Assembly: GCA_025059535.1 (NCBI GenBank)
Contig: JANXCX010000020.1
Coordinates: 1-60,381, forward strand
From: Bacteroidia bacterium
GTDB lineage: Bacteria > Bacteroidota > Bacteroidia > SpSt-205
Length of the DNA: 60,381 nucleotides
Reading direction: 5' to 3'
Shown here: positions 1-8,461 of the stretch, one piece after another
How positions within the stretch are numbered: the first letter of the stretch is position 1
How the letters are laid out: each line of letters opens with the position of its first letter
Position numbers and translations under genes: made by a program
The notes under the pieces: model-generated
What the model saw: only the letters and a program-made list of their open reading frames with translations
What the model was told of the DNA's origin: nothing
The model's database searches: none

Positions 1-115
1 TTGGTTTAGGTGTTCTTTCTTGTTTAAAATTGTGGGGTTTTTTTGTTTGTTTTGGGGTGGGGGGCCCCGCGCGTGGGGGGGGGGCCGCCCTTCACCTGTA
101 AAAAGCTTGCACTTA
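1..115. other. Low-complexity T/G-rich sequence edge
   Basis: The first ~85 bases are runs of T and G with very few C or A, followed by a G-run, a short GC palindrome and another G-run. This composition is unlike anything else in the window. From about position 86 the sequence looks normal again and leads into the stop codon of the amine oxidase gene at 116. No ORF, RNA or terminator is convincing. A contig-end assembly or read-quality artefact is the simplest explanation; a real intergenic low-complexity tract cannot be excluded. Confidence 0.6.
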
Positions 116-1435
116 TCAGGATGCCGTAAGTTGCGCCACAGCCCTCTCAGCCGCCGCTAGCGCCCCCTCTATGTAGCCCATCCAGGTAGCCGCGCGTTCG
201 GTACCGCACCAGTAGAGCGGTGGGAGCGGCTGACGTAGCGCCTGGCCAAAAAGACTCCAGCCCCCCGGCCCAAAATACCCCGCATAACAACCGCCTACCA
301 GCGGTTCTTCCGCCCAGGTTTTCTGATACACCCAGCGGGCTGGGCGACCAAAAAGCTGCCGAAGCGCTTCGGCATAATGGGCTTGGCGGTGTTCAGGGGA
401 GGCATGCAGGAGCGCCCGCGCCAGACGCCCTACCCCAAAACCCGTAATTTGGCCATATGCCCCATCCGGCGGCGAAGTATCAAAGGTGATACGTAAAGCG
501 CCAGTTAGGCTGAGCGTATGACCGCTGAGGCCCTCTTCCCGCCAGAAAGGCCGATCGTAAATGGCCACTACTTTCGTAACGCTGCCCATCGGCATGCGTT
601 GAGACAGCTGCTGGTAGGGTGGTGGAAGCGGCGGTTCAAAGCGCAGAGAGCCCATCGCCGCTGGTGGCAGGGCTAAAAGGGCTGCCCGAGCCGTAAAGGT
701 GCCCCGATTCGTCTCTACTTCCACATGGCCGCCCCGCCAGCGCAAGGTATGTACCTGCGTCTCCGTTTTCCAGCTCGTCTTCTGGGCTAGGCTTTCTATG
801 AGTTTCCCTGCCCCTTCAGAGAATTTTAGGGCTTGGGCGCCCCCCTCTGTTTCTATAAGCGGTTCTAAGCCGCCTGCGCTACGGATATATACTAGGGTGT
901 GCCAGAGGGAAACTTCTTCGGGCTCACAACCCAGTACCGTAGCCAGGCCTACGGCGAAGGTCTCTCGGGCCTCAGCGGTGCGAAGGTTCGCCTGCATCCA
1001 GGCGCGCAGGGTAAGGGCATCCCAGTGGGGATTGGGTATCTCCCAAGGAGCCTCTAAGCGTACCTGCCGCGCTAAGCGCTTGAGCCTGGCTAACCCCCAA
1101 CCTAAATCCACTAAAGCGGCCCAAGCGAGGCGGGGGATAGTGCCGCTGTACCGGTAGCGCTTGTTTCCTTTGATAAGCAGGTTATCGCCCTTTGTGTAGG
1201 TGGGGTGAAGGGGAATTTTTTCCTTCTCAATCCATGTCAGGGTGCGGGTATGCTGGGGCCCTACCCACTGCCCGCCTAGATCTATGGGGTGGCCTTCTGG
1301 CGTATGAATAGTCCAGAGGCGCCCCCCTAAGCGGTTATTTGCCTCTAAAACAAGCACTTTGAGCCCCTGCGCTTGGAGGCGGTAGGCCGCATAAAGCCCA
1401 CTGACCCCTCCGCCTATGATAATCACCTCTAGCAC
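116..1435 (-). CDS. FAD-dependent amine oxidase / flavin monoamine oxidase family
   Basis: The 439-residue product belongs to the flavin amine oxidase superfamily, which oxidises amines (or, in related branches, desaturates carotenoids) using non-covalent or covalent FAD. The N-terminus carries the dinucleotide-binding motif GGGVSG at residues 8-13, an acidic residue at about 30 (VLEANNRLGGRL) and the GGRL signature. The C-terminus has the family's closing FAD motif (CGTERAATWMGYIEGA). Start is GTG at 1435. It lies 4 bp after the AlkB-type gene, and an AGAGGG ribosome site overlaps that gene's stop codon, so the two are one operon. Substrate is not readable from sequence. There is no signal peptide, so it is probably cytosolic. 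Confidence 0.85.
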   Translation of the reverse strand: MLEVIIIGGGVSGLYAAYRLQAQGLKVLVLEANNRLGGRLWTIHTPEGHPIDLGGQWVGPQHTRTLTWIEKEKIPLHPTYTKGDNLLIKGNKRYRYSGTIPRLAWAALVDLGWGLARLKRLARQVRLEAPWEIPNPHWDALTLRAWMQANLRTAEARETFAVGLATVLGCEPEEVSLWHTLVYIRSAGGLEPLIETEGGAQALKFSEGAGKLIESLAQKTSWKTETQVHTLRWRGGHVEVETNRGTFTARAALLALPPAAMGSLRFEPPLPPPYQQLSQRMPMGSVTKVVAIYDRPFWREEGLSGHTLSLTGALRITFDTSPPDGAYGQITGFGVGRLARALLHASPEHRQAHYAEALRQLFGRPARWVYQKTWAEEPLVGGCYAGYFGPGGWSLFGQALRQPLPPLYWCGTERAATWMGYIEGALAAAERAVAQLTAS

Positions 1436-1439
1436 CCCT

Positions 1440-2492
1440 CTAAGCCACCTGCGGGGAAGGGTTTGGCAAGCGCTGATCCATAATTCGGCGCCAGAGGGGC
1501 GGAATGAGGGCTAAATACAGCATCCCCGCATAGCCCGTAGGAAGGCGCGGCGCCCGCTCAAGGGCCTCTAACCGATGGTAGGATTTGGCCCCATGGAGAT
1601 GGTGATCGGCATGGCGCGAAAGGTCCACCAGAAAAAACCGGCTGAAGTACTTATTACTTTCCCAAGAGTGCCAAGGGCGGATAGGCTCATCTAACCGCCG
1701 ATGAAGGCCGTAGTGTTCAATGTAATTCACATACTCTAAAAGAAAGTTGGCTATTAGGGCTTGAAGGAGGAGGGCTGCGGCACCACATAGGCCGCCCGCC
1801 CACCCAAAGAGCCCTAAAAGAAGCCCAAACCCTAAAAGGTGCTGGAGTAGGTAATTATCCCAGTGCCAGACGGGGCGCTGACGTTTGGCGAGGCGCTCCG
1901 TCTCCGCCTTCCAGGCCCAGCGAATCTGACCAGGTATAGTGCGCCAGAGAAATGCATATAAACTTTCACCTCGCCGCGCTGAGCTGTAATCCAATTCTGT
2001 GCCTACGTAGCGGTGGTGCATCCGCACATGGGTGACATAGAAGTAAATATTTCCCGCTGCACTGAGAAGCGTTTTAGCGCCCCATTGCCAGAGGCGGCCC
2101 TTGCGGTGAAGCATTTCATGGGCTACTACGATGCCCGAAGCCCCGGCACTAAACCCTACGGCTAAGGCGCTAATTAGGGCCTCGCCGCAGGTAAAGTGCC
2201 CTTTTTTGAAAAGGTAGGCCCAATAGCCTAGAAGCCCCATGTCGGCTAGCCAGTGAAGGATGAGAATACCCACTGGCAGGGCCTCCTCATTGTCTACCTG
2301 ATTGCTGAGGTGCTCAGGCAGAAAAAGTTCTATCAGCGCTATACCGCCAAATACTACACCCCAAGGTAGGAGGCCCCACCAGCCGCCCTTGCTAAGCGCC
2401 ACATAGGTCATATACGGCACAAGCAGACTGCCTAAGTACTGGATATTGCGGCGCATAGAGGTTAAATATAAATCAAAATCGTGGGTTTTCAT
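1440..2492 (-). CDS. AlkB-type non-heme diiron membrane monooxygenase (alkane 1-monooxygenase family)
   Basis: 350 residues, an integral membrane hydroxylase of the AlkB branch of the fatty-acid desaturase superfamily. All the histidine boxes are visible in order: HEMLHRKG, HVRMHH followed by the AlkB-like RRGESLYAFL stretch, the AlkB hallmark NYIEHYGL, and SRHADHH near the C-terminus. Several hydrophobic segments precede box 1 and lie between boxes 2 and 3. Known AlkB enzymes hydroxylate terminal carbons of alkanes or fatty acids and need rubredoxin or a ferredoxin for electrons. No rubredoxin gene is in the window, and the downstream partner is an FAD amine oxidase, so the real substrate may not be an alkane. 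Start is ATG at 2492; I found no TAnnTTTG box before it. Confidence 0.85.
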   Translation of the reverse strand: MKTHDFDLYLTSMRRNIQYLGSLLVPYMTYVALSKGGWWGLLPWGVVFGGIALIELFLPEHLSNQVDNEEALPVGILILHWLADMGLLGYWAYLFKKGHFTCGEALISALAVGFSAGASGIVVAHEMLHRKGRLWQWGAKTLLSAAGNIYFYVTHVRMHHRYVGTELDYSSARRGESLYAFLWRTIPGQIRWAWKAETERLAKRQRPVWHWDNYLLQHLLGFGLLLGLFGWAGGLCGAAALLLQALIANFLLEYVNYIEHYGLHRRLDEPIRPWHSWESNKYFSRFFLVDLSRHADHHLHGAKSYHRLEALERAPRLPTGYAGMLYLALIPPLWRRIMDQRLPNPSPQVA

Positions 2493-2570
2493 CTTGTCGG
2501 AAGTGTGTTTCGCTTAGGTCTTTTCCGTCAGCCTCCGCAGGATAAAAGAGGGTAGATGAAACTAAGTTTT

Positions 2571-2578
2571 TACCTTTG
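2571..2578 (+). promoter_or_regulatory. TAnnTTTG -7 box, lipoprotein gene
   Basis: TACCTTTG ends 4 nt before the ATG at 2583. This supports 2583, not the upstream ATG at 2556, as the start, and predicts a leaderless transcript. Confidence 0.7.
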
Positions 2579-2582
2579 CTAC

Positions 2583-3140
2583 ATGGAGAAGGTCAGAGAC
2601 TTTTTCCTTGGCAGCCTTAGGCTCCTTGCCTTGGTGGCCATGGTCGGGCTTGTAGCCTGTAAGAAGAAAAAGAAAAGCGAGGATCCACCTACTGCCGGGG
2701 GGGATTATCCGCCTAGTGATGGCACAGTGCAGGCTAAGGTAAATGACCAGCTTCTTCGCTTTACCTATGCCCAGACTGGGACATTTTTGCAGTATGGCAC
2801 TTGGAAGTTTTCAGGCTACTACGAAACCGAAACGGTTCGCCGTGTACTTGTGATAGATGCTCTGCCCCTGCCGTCTGGCTCAGACACCAGCTATACGCTA
2901 CGGCGTCCTCCTGCTGTGGATCCTAGCGTAACCTACAGCGATTATAGCTCGGCCGGAAACTCCGTCTATTCGCTCATGGGAAGCGGTAGTACAGAAGGAA
3001 TTTACTTCCGCATTTCTGTAAATATCCGCGGCAATCAGGCTGAGGGTACCTTTGAAGGAAATCTATTCAAAGCTTCGGGCCCAGGGTCAGACACGGTATA
3101 TGTGCGTGAGGGCACCTTCTCGGTGAGGCTTCAGCGATAG
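2583..3140 (+). CDS. Putative outer-membrane or periplasmic lipoprotein, unknown function
   Basis: 185 residues from the chosen ATG at 2583. The N-terminus is a lipoprotein signal ending in LVAC with Cys26 as the lipidated residue, followed at once by a run of lysines, a common tether in Bacteroidota lipoproteins. The rest is a predicted beta-rich domain with many Tyr/Ser/Thr and a C-terminal YVREGTFSVRL strand. It resembles small Bacteroidota lipoproteins of the DUF6252 kind in size and pattern, but I cannot assign a family with confidence. An in-frame ATG at 2556 would add nine residues; it is rejected because the promoter box overlaps that extension and the signal peptide fits better from 2583. 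Confidence 0.75.
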   Translation: MEKVRDFFLGSLRLLALVAMVGLVACKKKKKSEDPPTAGGDYPPSDGTVQAKVNDQLLRFTYAQTGTFLQYGTWKFSGYYETETVRRVLVIDALPLPSGSDTSYTLRRPPAVDPSVTYSDYSSAGNSVYSLMGSGSTEGIYFRISVNIRGNQAEGTFEGNLFKASGPGSDTVYVREGTFSVRLQR

Positions 3141-3157
3141 GCGTGCGGGCGGGCTAG

Positions 3158-4354
3158 GTGGGGGAAGCTAGCCGCGCACTTCGGCCGGATTTTGGCGCAC
3201 ACACCTTATCCTTTGTTCTATTTAGGCTGCAGCCCCTATTAGAGGCGGTGCTCCTCACGCTCTTTCTATCCGTAGCGGATTTTGGCTGGTGGAGTTGGGC
3301 TGGCGCTCTGCAGCTCGGGATGCTTTTGTGGGCTAATGGGGGGGTACCGGCCGCTTTACTACGGTATGCCGCCCTCAGGGAGGAGGAGCGACTGGCCCTT
3401 TTAGGATGGGGGCTGCGAGAAAGTTTGAAATGGGGCATTCTGGGCGTGTTAGGGTTAGTGGGAGTAGCTCTCACCCTCCCAGCCCCAGGGTGGTGGGTCA
3501 CCCTTTGCCATGCGCCGGCCCTGCTAGCCCAGCTTGGGGCTGAGGTCTTGCGGGCCCACCTACGAGCCCAATATTCTAATACCCGACTCGTATACGGGCA
3601 AATCTTGGGTTTTATCAGTGGGCTTGCGCTAGTGGGTGGAGGAGCTTTCTTCTATGGCCTTTGGGGGGCGGCCTTAGCGCGTCTAACCCAGCCTATCTGG
3701 CAGCTGCTCCCGTGGTACGCTCTCCTACGCGCCGCTCTTCAAGCCCCTAAGCAGCGTTTTCCCGAAGTGCAGCGCTTTGGCTGGAAGGCCCTTACCGGTA
3801 ATCTCGCCTTGGAGGCGATTTTTCTCCTTCCCGCTTGGCTCATAGGCTGGCGGAGTAACTCCCCTGTCCTTCTCGCCTATTGGCGCTGGGCTACCCTTCT
3901 GCCCCTCAACCTACGCACGCTTTTTGCTCACCTAGTGCTGTATTTCTATCCGCAGTGGACCCTGAGAGGCCAGCAGCCTCTCCGCCACTATGCTCGCCTT
4001 CGCCTCTACTTATACCTTTTAGCTGGGGTAGCAGCGGCCCTTCTGGGCCTAATGGGACTCTTCTGGGAGGTTTTCCCAGGGCCAGCTTACCTGCCAGCGC
4101 GCAGCTACTACGGGTTGGCGGTAGGAATAGGTTTTATTTGGAGTACCGATGCGCTGCTACTGCCCAACCTCCTCTCCGCCCACGGGGCTATCCGTCATTA
4201 CAGCACGGCTTATGCGATTGGCTTGGCCGGCGCTTTACCCTTCTACCTTGGCGCGGGAGAGAACCTATACTTGCATTTAATTGGAATGGGTACCGCTGGC
4301 CTACTTGCGGCGCTTTGGGCGGGTTACCAGCTTCGGATCCGTGCGGTTTCTTAG
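3158..4354 (+). CDS. Multi-pass membrane protein, probable polysaccharide flippase (MOP superfamily)
   Basis: 398 residues and strongly hydrophobic, with about ten or more membrane segments separated by short Arg-rich loops. The N-terminal layout (RLQPLLEAVLLTLFLSVADFG, then a Gly/Leu-rich pair of helices and ALLRY) resembles Wzx/MATE-type flippases that move lipid-linked sugars across the inner membrane. This is a fold-level guess, not a motif hit. Start is GTG at 3158, 17 bp after the lipoprotein gene, so it is probably co-transcribed with it. Its stop codon overlaps the promoter box of thrS. Confidence 0.5.
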   Translation: MGEASRALRPDFGAHTLSFVLFRLQPLLEAVLLTLFLSVADFGWWSWAGALQLGMLLWANGGVPAALLRYAALREEERLALLGWGLRESLKWGILGVLGLVGVALTLPAPGWWVTLCHAPALLAQLGAEVLRAHLRAQYSNTRLVYGQILGFISGLALVGGGAFFYGLWGAALARLTQPIWQLLPWYALLRAALQAPKQRFPEVQRFGWKALTGNLALEAIFLLPAWLIGWRSNSPVLLAYWRWATLLPLNLRTLFAHLVLYFYPQWTLRGQQPLRHYARLRLYLYLLAGVAAALLGLMGLFWEVFPGPAYLPARSYYGLAVGIGFIWSTDALLLPNLLSAHGAIRHYSTAYAIGLAGALPFYLGAGENLYLHLIGMGTAGLLAALWAGYQLRIRAVS

Positions 4355-4359
4355 CTTTG
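4352..4359 (+). promoter_or_regulatory. TAnnTTTG -7 box, thrS
   Basis: TAGCTTTG ends 6 nt before the thrS ATG at 4366. Its first three bases are the stop codon of the upstream membrane-protein gene. Confidence 0.6.
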
Positions 4360-4365
4360 CGAGCT

Positions 4366-6285
4366 ATGCCGAAAGTGCGCCTTCTCTGGCAGGGCGCAAC
4401 CTACGAAGTAGAGGCCCAGCCTACCGAGCCCCTTTATGCGGCTATTCAGCGCATAGGCCTGCCGGCAGGCGAAACGATTCTCACCGCTCGCACGGATGGC
4501 ACTATTCATGAGCTTAGCGCACCTATCGGTGAAGCTACGACTTTTGAGCTGCTGGGCTGGGAGGCGCCCGAGGGCCGGTGGGTCTTTTGGCATTCCAGTG
4601 CTCATCTTTTGGCCGAAGCTATCCTAACCTTCTGGCCCCAAGCCAAGCTCACCATAGGGCCTCCCATAGAGCAAGGTTTCTACTATGATATAGATTTTAG
4701 GGGAGATGCACCATCACCAGAAGACTTTCCTAAGATAGAAGCTAAAATCTTGGAACTGGCCGCCCAGCCTGAGTTCTTTGTGCGTAAGAAAGTCAGCAAG
4801 GCGGAGGCCTTAGCGTACTACCAGGCCCGCCAGAACCCCTACAAAATTGAGCTAATTGAGGAGCTTCCGCCGGAGGAGATTACCTTTTATGAGTCAGGAA
4901 ATTTCGTAGACCTCTGCAAAGGCCCGCACCTCTGGCACTCAGGACCTGTACGAGCCGTAAAGGTTTTAGGGCTAGCGGGGGCTTACTGGCGTGGGGATAG
5001 CCGCAATCCCCAACTCACACGGGTTTATGGCATAAGCTTCCCCAGCCAGGCCCTTCTGGAAGAGTATCTCCGGCTTCAGGCGGAAGCCGAACGGCGCGAC
5101 CACCGCCTTTTGGGTAAGCAGCTGGACCTCTTCTCCTTTCATGAAGAAGGGCCTGGCTTCCCCTTCTGGCACCCTAAGGGTATGCGCCTCCTAAATGCCC
5201 TTCAGGATTGGCTCCGCCAAAAGCTCCTCCGAAACGGCTACGAAGAAATCAAAACGCCCATCATCCTCACCCAAACCCTCTGGGAGCGCTCAGGCCATTA
5301 CGAAAACTACCGGGAGAACATGTATTTCACGATGATTGACGAACAGCCCTATGCGATCAAGCCGATGAACTGCCCCGGTAGCACGATTATTTATCGGACC
5401 CAGCTGCGTTCCTATCGGGACCTTCCGCTACGGCTCTTTGAGTTTGGGCTGGTACATCGGCATGAGCTTTCAGGGGTGCTTACGGGGCTCTTTCGCGTGC
5501 GGGCCTTTACGCAGGATGATGCGCATATCTACTGCACGCCGGAGCAGATTCAAGAGGAGATAGCGGCGCTTTTGCAGCTGGTGGAGCAGGTATATGCGGC
5601 CTTTGGCTTTACGGAGAAAGAGGTCTATCTCTCCACGCGGCCGGAGCGGTATATTGGGTCGCTGGAGCTGTGGGCCCAGGCCGAAGGGGCCCTGCAAGCC
5701 GCCCTCCAAGTCGCCGGCCTCCCCTACACCCTCAATCCGGGCGAAGGCGCCTTCTATGGGCCTAAAATTGACTTTGTTGTGCGCGACAGCTTGCGCCGTA
5801 AGTGGCAGCTCGGTACAATTCAGCTGGACTTCTCCATGCCTGCGCGCTTTGGCCTAACCTATGTAGGGGCCGATGGCAAGCACCATACGCCTGTTATGAT
5901 TCATCGGGCTATTTTAGGCTCGTTTGAACGGTTTGTGGGGATTCTGTTGGAGCATACGGCGGGCGATTTGCCCCTGTGGCTAGCGCCTATACAGGTGAAG
6001 CTCCTGCCGGTGAGCGATAAGTTTTTAGCGTATGCCGAGGAGGTTTGGCACCTTCTCAAGGCGCGCGGGTTGCGGGCGGCGCTAGATGCCAGCAACGAAC
6101 GGCTCAACAAGAAAATATGGGCCGCCGAGCAGGAGAAAGTCCCGATAATGTGGGTTATGGGGGCCAAAGAGGCGGCCGCACGCACCGTAGCCATACGCAA
6201 TCGCCTTGAGCGCACCCAAGCAGAGAATGTACCACTAGAAACGGCTATTGCCCAGCTTATGCAGGCCGTCCAGCCACCCGCCTAA
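4366..6285 (+). CDS. thrS: Threonine--tRNA ligase
   Basis: 639 residues, full length for the family. It charges tRNA-Thr in the cytosol; a tRNA-Thr(CGT) lies at the far end of this window. Domains in order: N-terminal TGS domain (about 1-60), editing domain with HSSAHLLAEA near 75-85, class II catalytic core and C-terminal anticodon-binding domain. Visible catalytic features include the zinc Cys in MNCPGS, His in DDAHIY and His in MIHRAILGS, plus the motif 2 region RHELSG. The reading frame is open upstream to 3880 over the flippase gene, but family length and the promoter box both select the ATG at 4366. Confidence 0.97.
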   Translation: MPKVRLLWQGATYEVEAQPTEPLYAAIQRIGLPAGETILTARTDGTIHELSAPIGEATTFELLGWEAPEGRWVFWHSSAHLLAEAILTFWPQAKLTIGPPIEQGFYYDIDFRGDAPSPEDFPKIEAKILELAAQPEFFVRKKVSKAEALAYYQARQNPYKIELIEELPPEEITFYESGNFVDLCKGPHLWHSGPVRAVKVLGLAGAYWRGDSRNPQLTRVYGISFPSQALLEEYLRLQAEAERRDHRLLGKQLDLFSFHEEGPGFPFWHPKGMRLLNALQDWLRQKLLRNGYEEIKTPIILTQTLWERSGHYENYRENMYFTMIDEQPYAIKPMNCPGSTIIYRTQLRSYRDLPLRLFEFGLVHRHELSGVLTGLFRVRAFTQDDAHIYCTPEQIQEEIAALLQLVEQVYAAFGFTEKEVYLSTRPERYIGSLELWAQAEGALQAALQVAGLPYTLNPGEGAFYGPKIDFVVRDSLRRKWQLGTIQLDFSMPARFGLTYVGADGKHHTPVMIHRAILGSFERFVGILLEHTAGDLPLWLAPIQVKLLPVSDKFLAYAEEVWHLLKARGLRAALDASNERLNKKIWAAEQEKVPIMWVMGAKEAAARTVAIRNRLERTQAENVPLETAIAQLMQAVQPPA

Positions 6286-6296
6286 GAGGTTTTTCG

Positions 6297-6304
6297 TAAA
6301 TTTG
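6297..6304 (+). promoter_or_regulatory. TAnnTTTG -7 box, DUF1573 gene
   Basis: TAAATTTG ends 4 nt before the ATG at 6309; leaderless start predicted. Confidence 0.65.
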
Positions 6305-6308
6305 AGCC

Positions 6309-7412
6309 ATGCGCTATCTCTGTGGCTTGGGGATTATATGGGCGCAAATTGCATTTGATAAAACCGAACATGATTTTGGCAATATCGTAGAAGGGCCGTC
6401 GGCCGTCTATACTTTTACTTTCCGTAATACAGGCGATAAACCTGTGAGGCTTACCTCGGTGAAGGCTTCCTGCGGCTGCACCACGCCTAGTTGGACGCAG
6501 GAGGAAGTGCCGCCGGGCGGTACGGGCGTAGTCCAAGCCTCCTACGACACGCGCGGAAGGCCAGGGCCGTTTATCAAAACGATTACGGTTCAGCATTCGG
6601 CCTCGGAGACCCCTGTGGTGCTTACGATTCGCGGGAATGTGCAGAGCAGTACCGACCCCGCCAACAAATACAAGGAAGTGGATGGCAGCTTAGGTTGGGC
6701 CAAGCGGCGCGAGTCCTTCGGCGTGGTGAAATCCACCGAGTCGCCGACCCTCACCTTTGAGGTCAAAAATATCTGGCAGCAGCCCGTAGAGTTTATTGGG
6801 GCCGTAGACCTCAAGCCTATGTATCGCATTAGCTTTAGTCCGCAGATTTTGGCCCCCGGGCAAGAAGGTAAAGTAATGATAACCTTAGACGGCAAAGCCG
6901 CGCGGGCCGCTGGCTGGAAACACCAGAGCGGCTTCTACGATATAATTCGGATTCGGACTACCGACGTCAGCGGAGCAGAGAAAGAACTGGTAGTGATGGG
7001 TAGCTTTGAGATAGTGTATTCGCCGGAAGAGCTGGCTAAGGCCCCTAAAGCAGTATTTCCTGATACGATCTTTGATGCGGGCGAGGTGCTGGATGGCGCT
7101 ATGGTAGAGCGGCGTTTCGTAGTACGCAATGAAGGCAAAAGCGACCTAATTATAGAAAGCGTGCGTGCCTCATGTGGCTGCACGGCTGTAGAACCAGCGG
7201 AGCGCGTCCTCAAGCCGGGGCAGAGCACCGAGATTATCGCGCGCTTTGATGCGCGCGGGCGGAGCGGCTTTCAGCACAAAACGATTACGGTAGAGACAAA
7301 CGACCCCCTGCGTAGCCGCCAAATCCTTCACCTGGTGGCCAATGTTATCTCTACGAACGCTTTTGCGCCGGAGGGTAAGGTGCCTTTGAGCACCCCTTCC
7401 AGTGGCTACTGA
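6309..7412 (+). CDS. Exported protein with two DUF1573 domains
   Basis: 367 residues with a short signal peptide (cleavage probably after IIWAQ, about residue 13). Two DUF1573 immunoglobulin-like domains are visible, at about 14-110 and 245-345. Each has the FDAGEV/HDFGNI type start and the signature VRASCGCT or VKASCGCT. Between them is a linker region that may be a third, degenerate Ig-like domain. DUF1573 proteins are abundant in Bacteroidota and are usually periplasmic or surface proteins of unknown role. It converges on recF: the last 7 nt overlap recF's end. Confidence 0.85.
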   Translation: MRYLCGLGIIWAQIAFDKTEHDFGNIVEGPSAVYTFTFRNTGDKPVRLTSVKASCGCTTPSWTQEEVPPGGTGVVQASYDTRGRPGPFIKTITVQHSASETPVVLTIRGNVQSSTDPANKYKEVDGSLGWAKRRESFGVVKSTESPTLTFEVKNIWQQPVEFIGAVDLKPMYRISFSPQILAPGQEGKVMITLDGKAARAAGWKHQSGFYDIIRIRTTDVSGAEKELVVMGSFEIVYSPEELAKAPKAVFPDTIFDAGEVLDGAMVERRFVVRNEGKSDLIIESVRASCGCTAVEPAERVLKPGQSTEIIARFDARGRSGFQHKTITVETNDPLRSRQILHLVANVISTNAFAPEGKVPLSTPSSGY

Positions 7413-8449
7413 GCTAGCTCTTCCATCCGACGGCGCGGAAGGTCTGGAAAAGCCCGAGCGATGCGCTGCTCTTCTACATCGGTGAGAAAAGTCTGCAGGG
7501 CCAAACGGCTGAGTCGCGCCACAGCCTGAAGGCGCTGGGCATCCAGCTTTTCCCCGATGTCGTCCAGCAGAAGGATAGGTGCTTTACCTCTCTGGCAAAA
7601 AAGGGCTACTTCGGCCCACTTAAGCGCTAAAAGGAGGGATTTTTTCTGGCCTTCGGAGGCATAGCCCCGAGCTGGCTTCCCTTCTAAGTAAAGCACGAAG
7701 TCCTCCTGATGGGGGCCAAGGAGCGTGTGCTTGCGCTGGAGCTCTTTAGGGCGCAGGGTGTCCCAGCTTCGGCGCCACGCCTGGGGAGAGGGCGATGAGG
7801 AGAGCCGATAGGTTAGGCTAGGCCGTTCAGGCCCAAAGAAGGCGTAGAAATCGCGGAGGGCTTCGTTGAGCTGTTCGGCCAGGGCTAAGCGGGCTTTTTG
7901 GAGGAATATTCCATGGACGATAAGCTGTTCTTCCCATGGTTCCAGCTGGAGAGGAGTAGGCGAAGGGGTATTGAGGAGGGCGTTGCGCTGGGCTAAGGCG
8001 CGCTGATAAAGGCTGAGGGCTTCAAGGTAGGCCGGCGAAAGCTGGCTGAGTAGGCGATCAGCCCAGCGCCGGCGCTCCATACCGCCACCCTCTAGCCAGT
8101 GTATATCGGCTGGACGCAGCGTAACTACGGGCAGACGGCCTATCCACTGCGCCAAGGGTTGAATTGGGCTTCCCTCCCACAGCAGGCGTGTCCCCTTCTG
8201 ACGCTCATAATAGACTTCTACTAAGCCCTCCGTGAGACGGGCCCGTAGCCGATAGCTTGCCGTACCCCACCGCAGCACCTCCTCCTCCCGTCCAAAGCCC
8301 CGCAACAGCGCTATTTTCTGAATAGCCTCTAGTAGGCTCGTTTTACCCGAGGCATTTGGTCCGATCCACGCTAGCCCCGGCGGCTCTATGGACAACTGAA
8401 GATAGTCATACCGCCGAAAATCCTTTAGCTCTAGAGCCTCAAATCCCAC
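7406..8449 (-). CDS. recF: DNA replication and repair protein RecF
   Basis: 347 residues, the usual RecF length. RecF is an SMC-like ATPase that helps load RecA at gaps with RecO and RecR. The N-terminus has Walker A GPNASGKTS at about residues 31-39, and the C-terminus has Walker B ILLLDDIGEKLD. RecF typical features such as GPHQEDF and SEGQKKS (ABC signature) are present. Start is GTG at 8449. A TATTTTTG box on the same strand at 8466-8473 lies 16 nt upstream, inside the divergent pdhA coding region. Only 12 bp separate the two start codons. Confidence 0.95.
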   Translation of the reverse strand: MGFEALELKDFRRYDYLQLSIEPPGLAWIGPNASGKTSLLEAIQKIALLRGFGREEEVLRWGTASYRLRARLTEGLVEVYYERQKGTRLLWEGSPIQPLAQWIGRLPVVTLRPADIHWLEGGGMERRRWADRLLSQLSPAYLEALSLYQRALAQRNALLNTPSPTPLQLEPWEEQLIVHGIFLQKARLALAEQLNEALRDFYAFFGPERPSLTYRLSSSPSPQAWRRSWDTLRPKELQRKHTLLGPHQEDFVLYLEGKPARGYASEGQKKSLLLALKWAEVALFCQRGKAPILLLDDIGEKLDAQRLQAVARLSRLALQTFLTDVEEQRIARAFPDLPRRRMEELAQ

Positions 8450-8457
8450 TATATTTG
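8450..8457 (+). promoter_or_regulatory. TAnnTTTG -7 box, pdhA
   Basis: TATATTTG begins on the base next to recF's start codon and ends 4 nt before pdhA's ATG at 8462. Any -33 element must lie inside recF. Confidence 0.7.
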
Positions 8458-8461
8458 CTTT

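Noticed and set aside
1-115. Telomere-like or G-quadruplex regulatory element
   Set aside because: Position at the sequence edge and homopolymer character suggest an artefact; no repeat unit is maintained.
3880-4365. N-terminal extension of ThrRS
   Set aside because: The open frame runs through the flippase gene but matches no ThrRS sequence; the ATG at 4366 fits family length and the promoter box.
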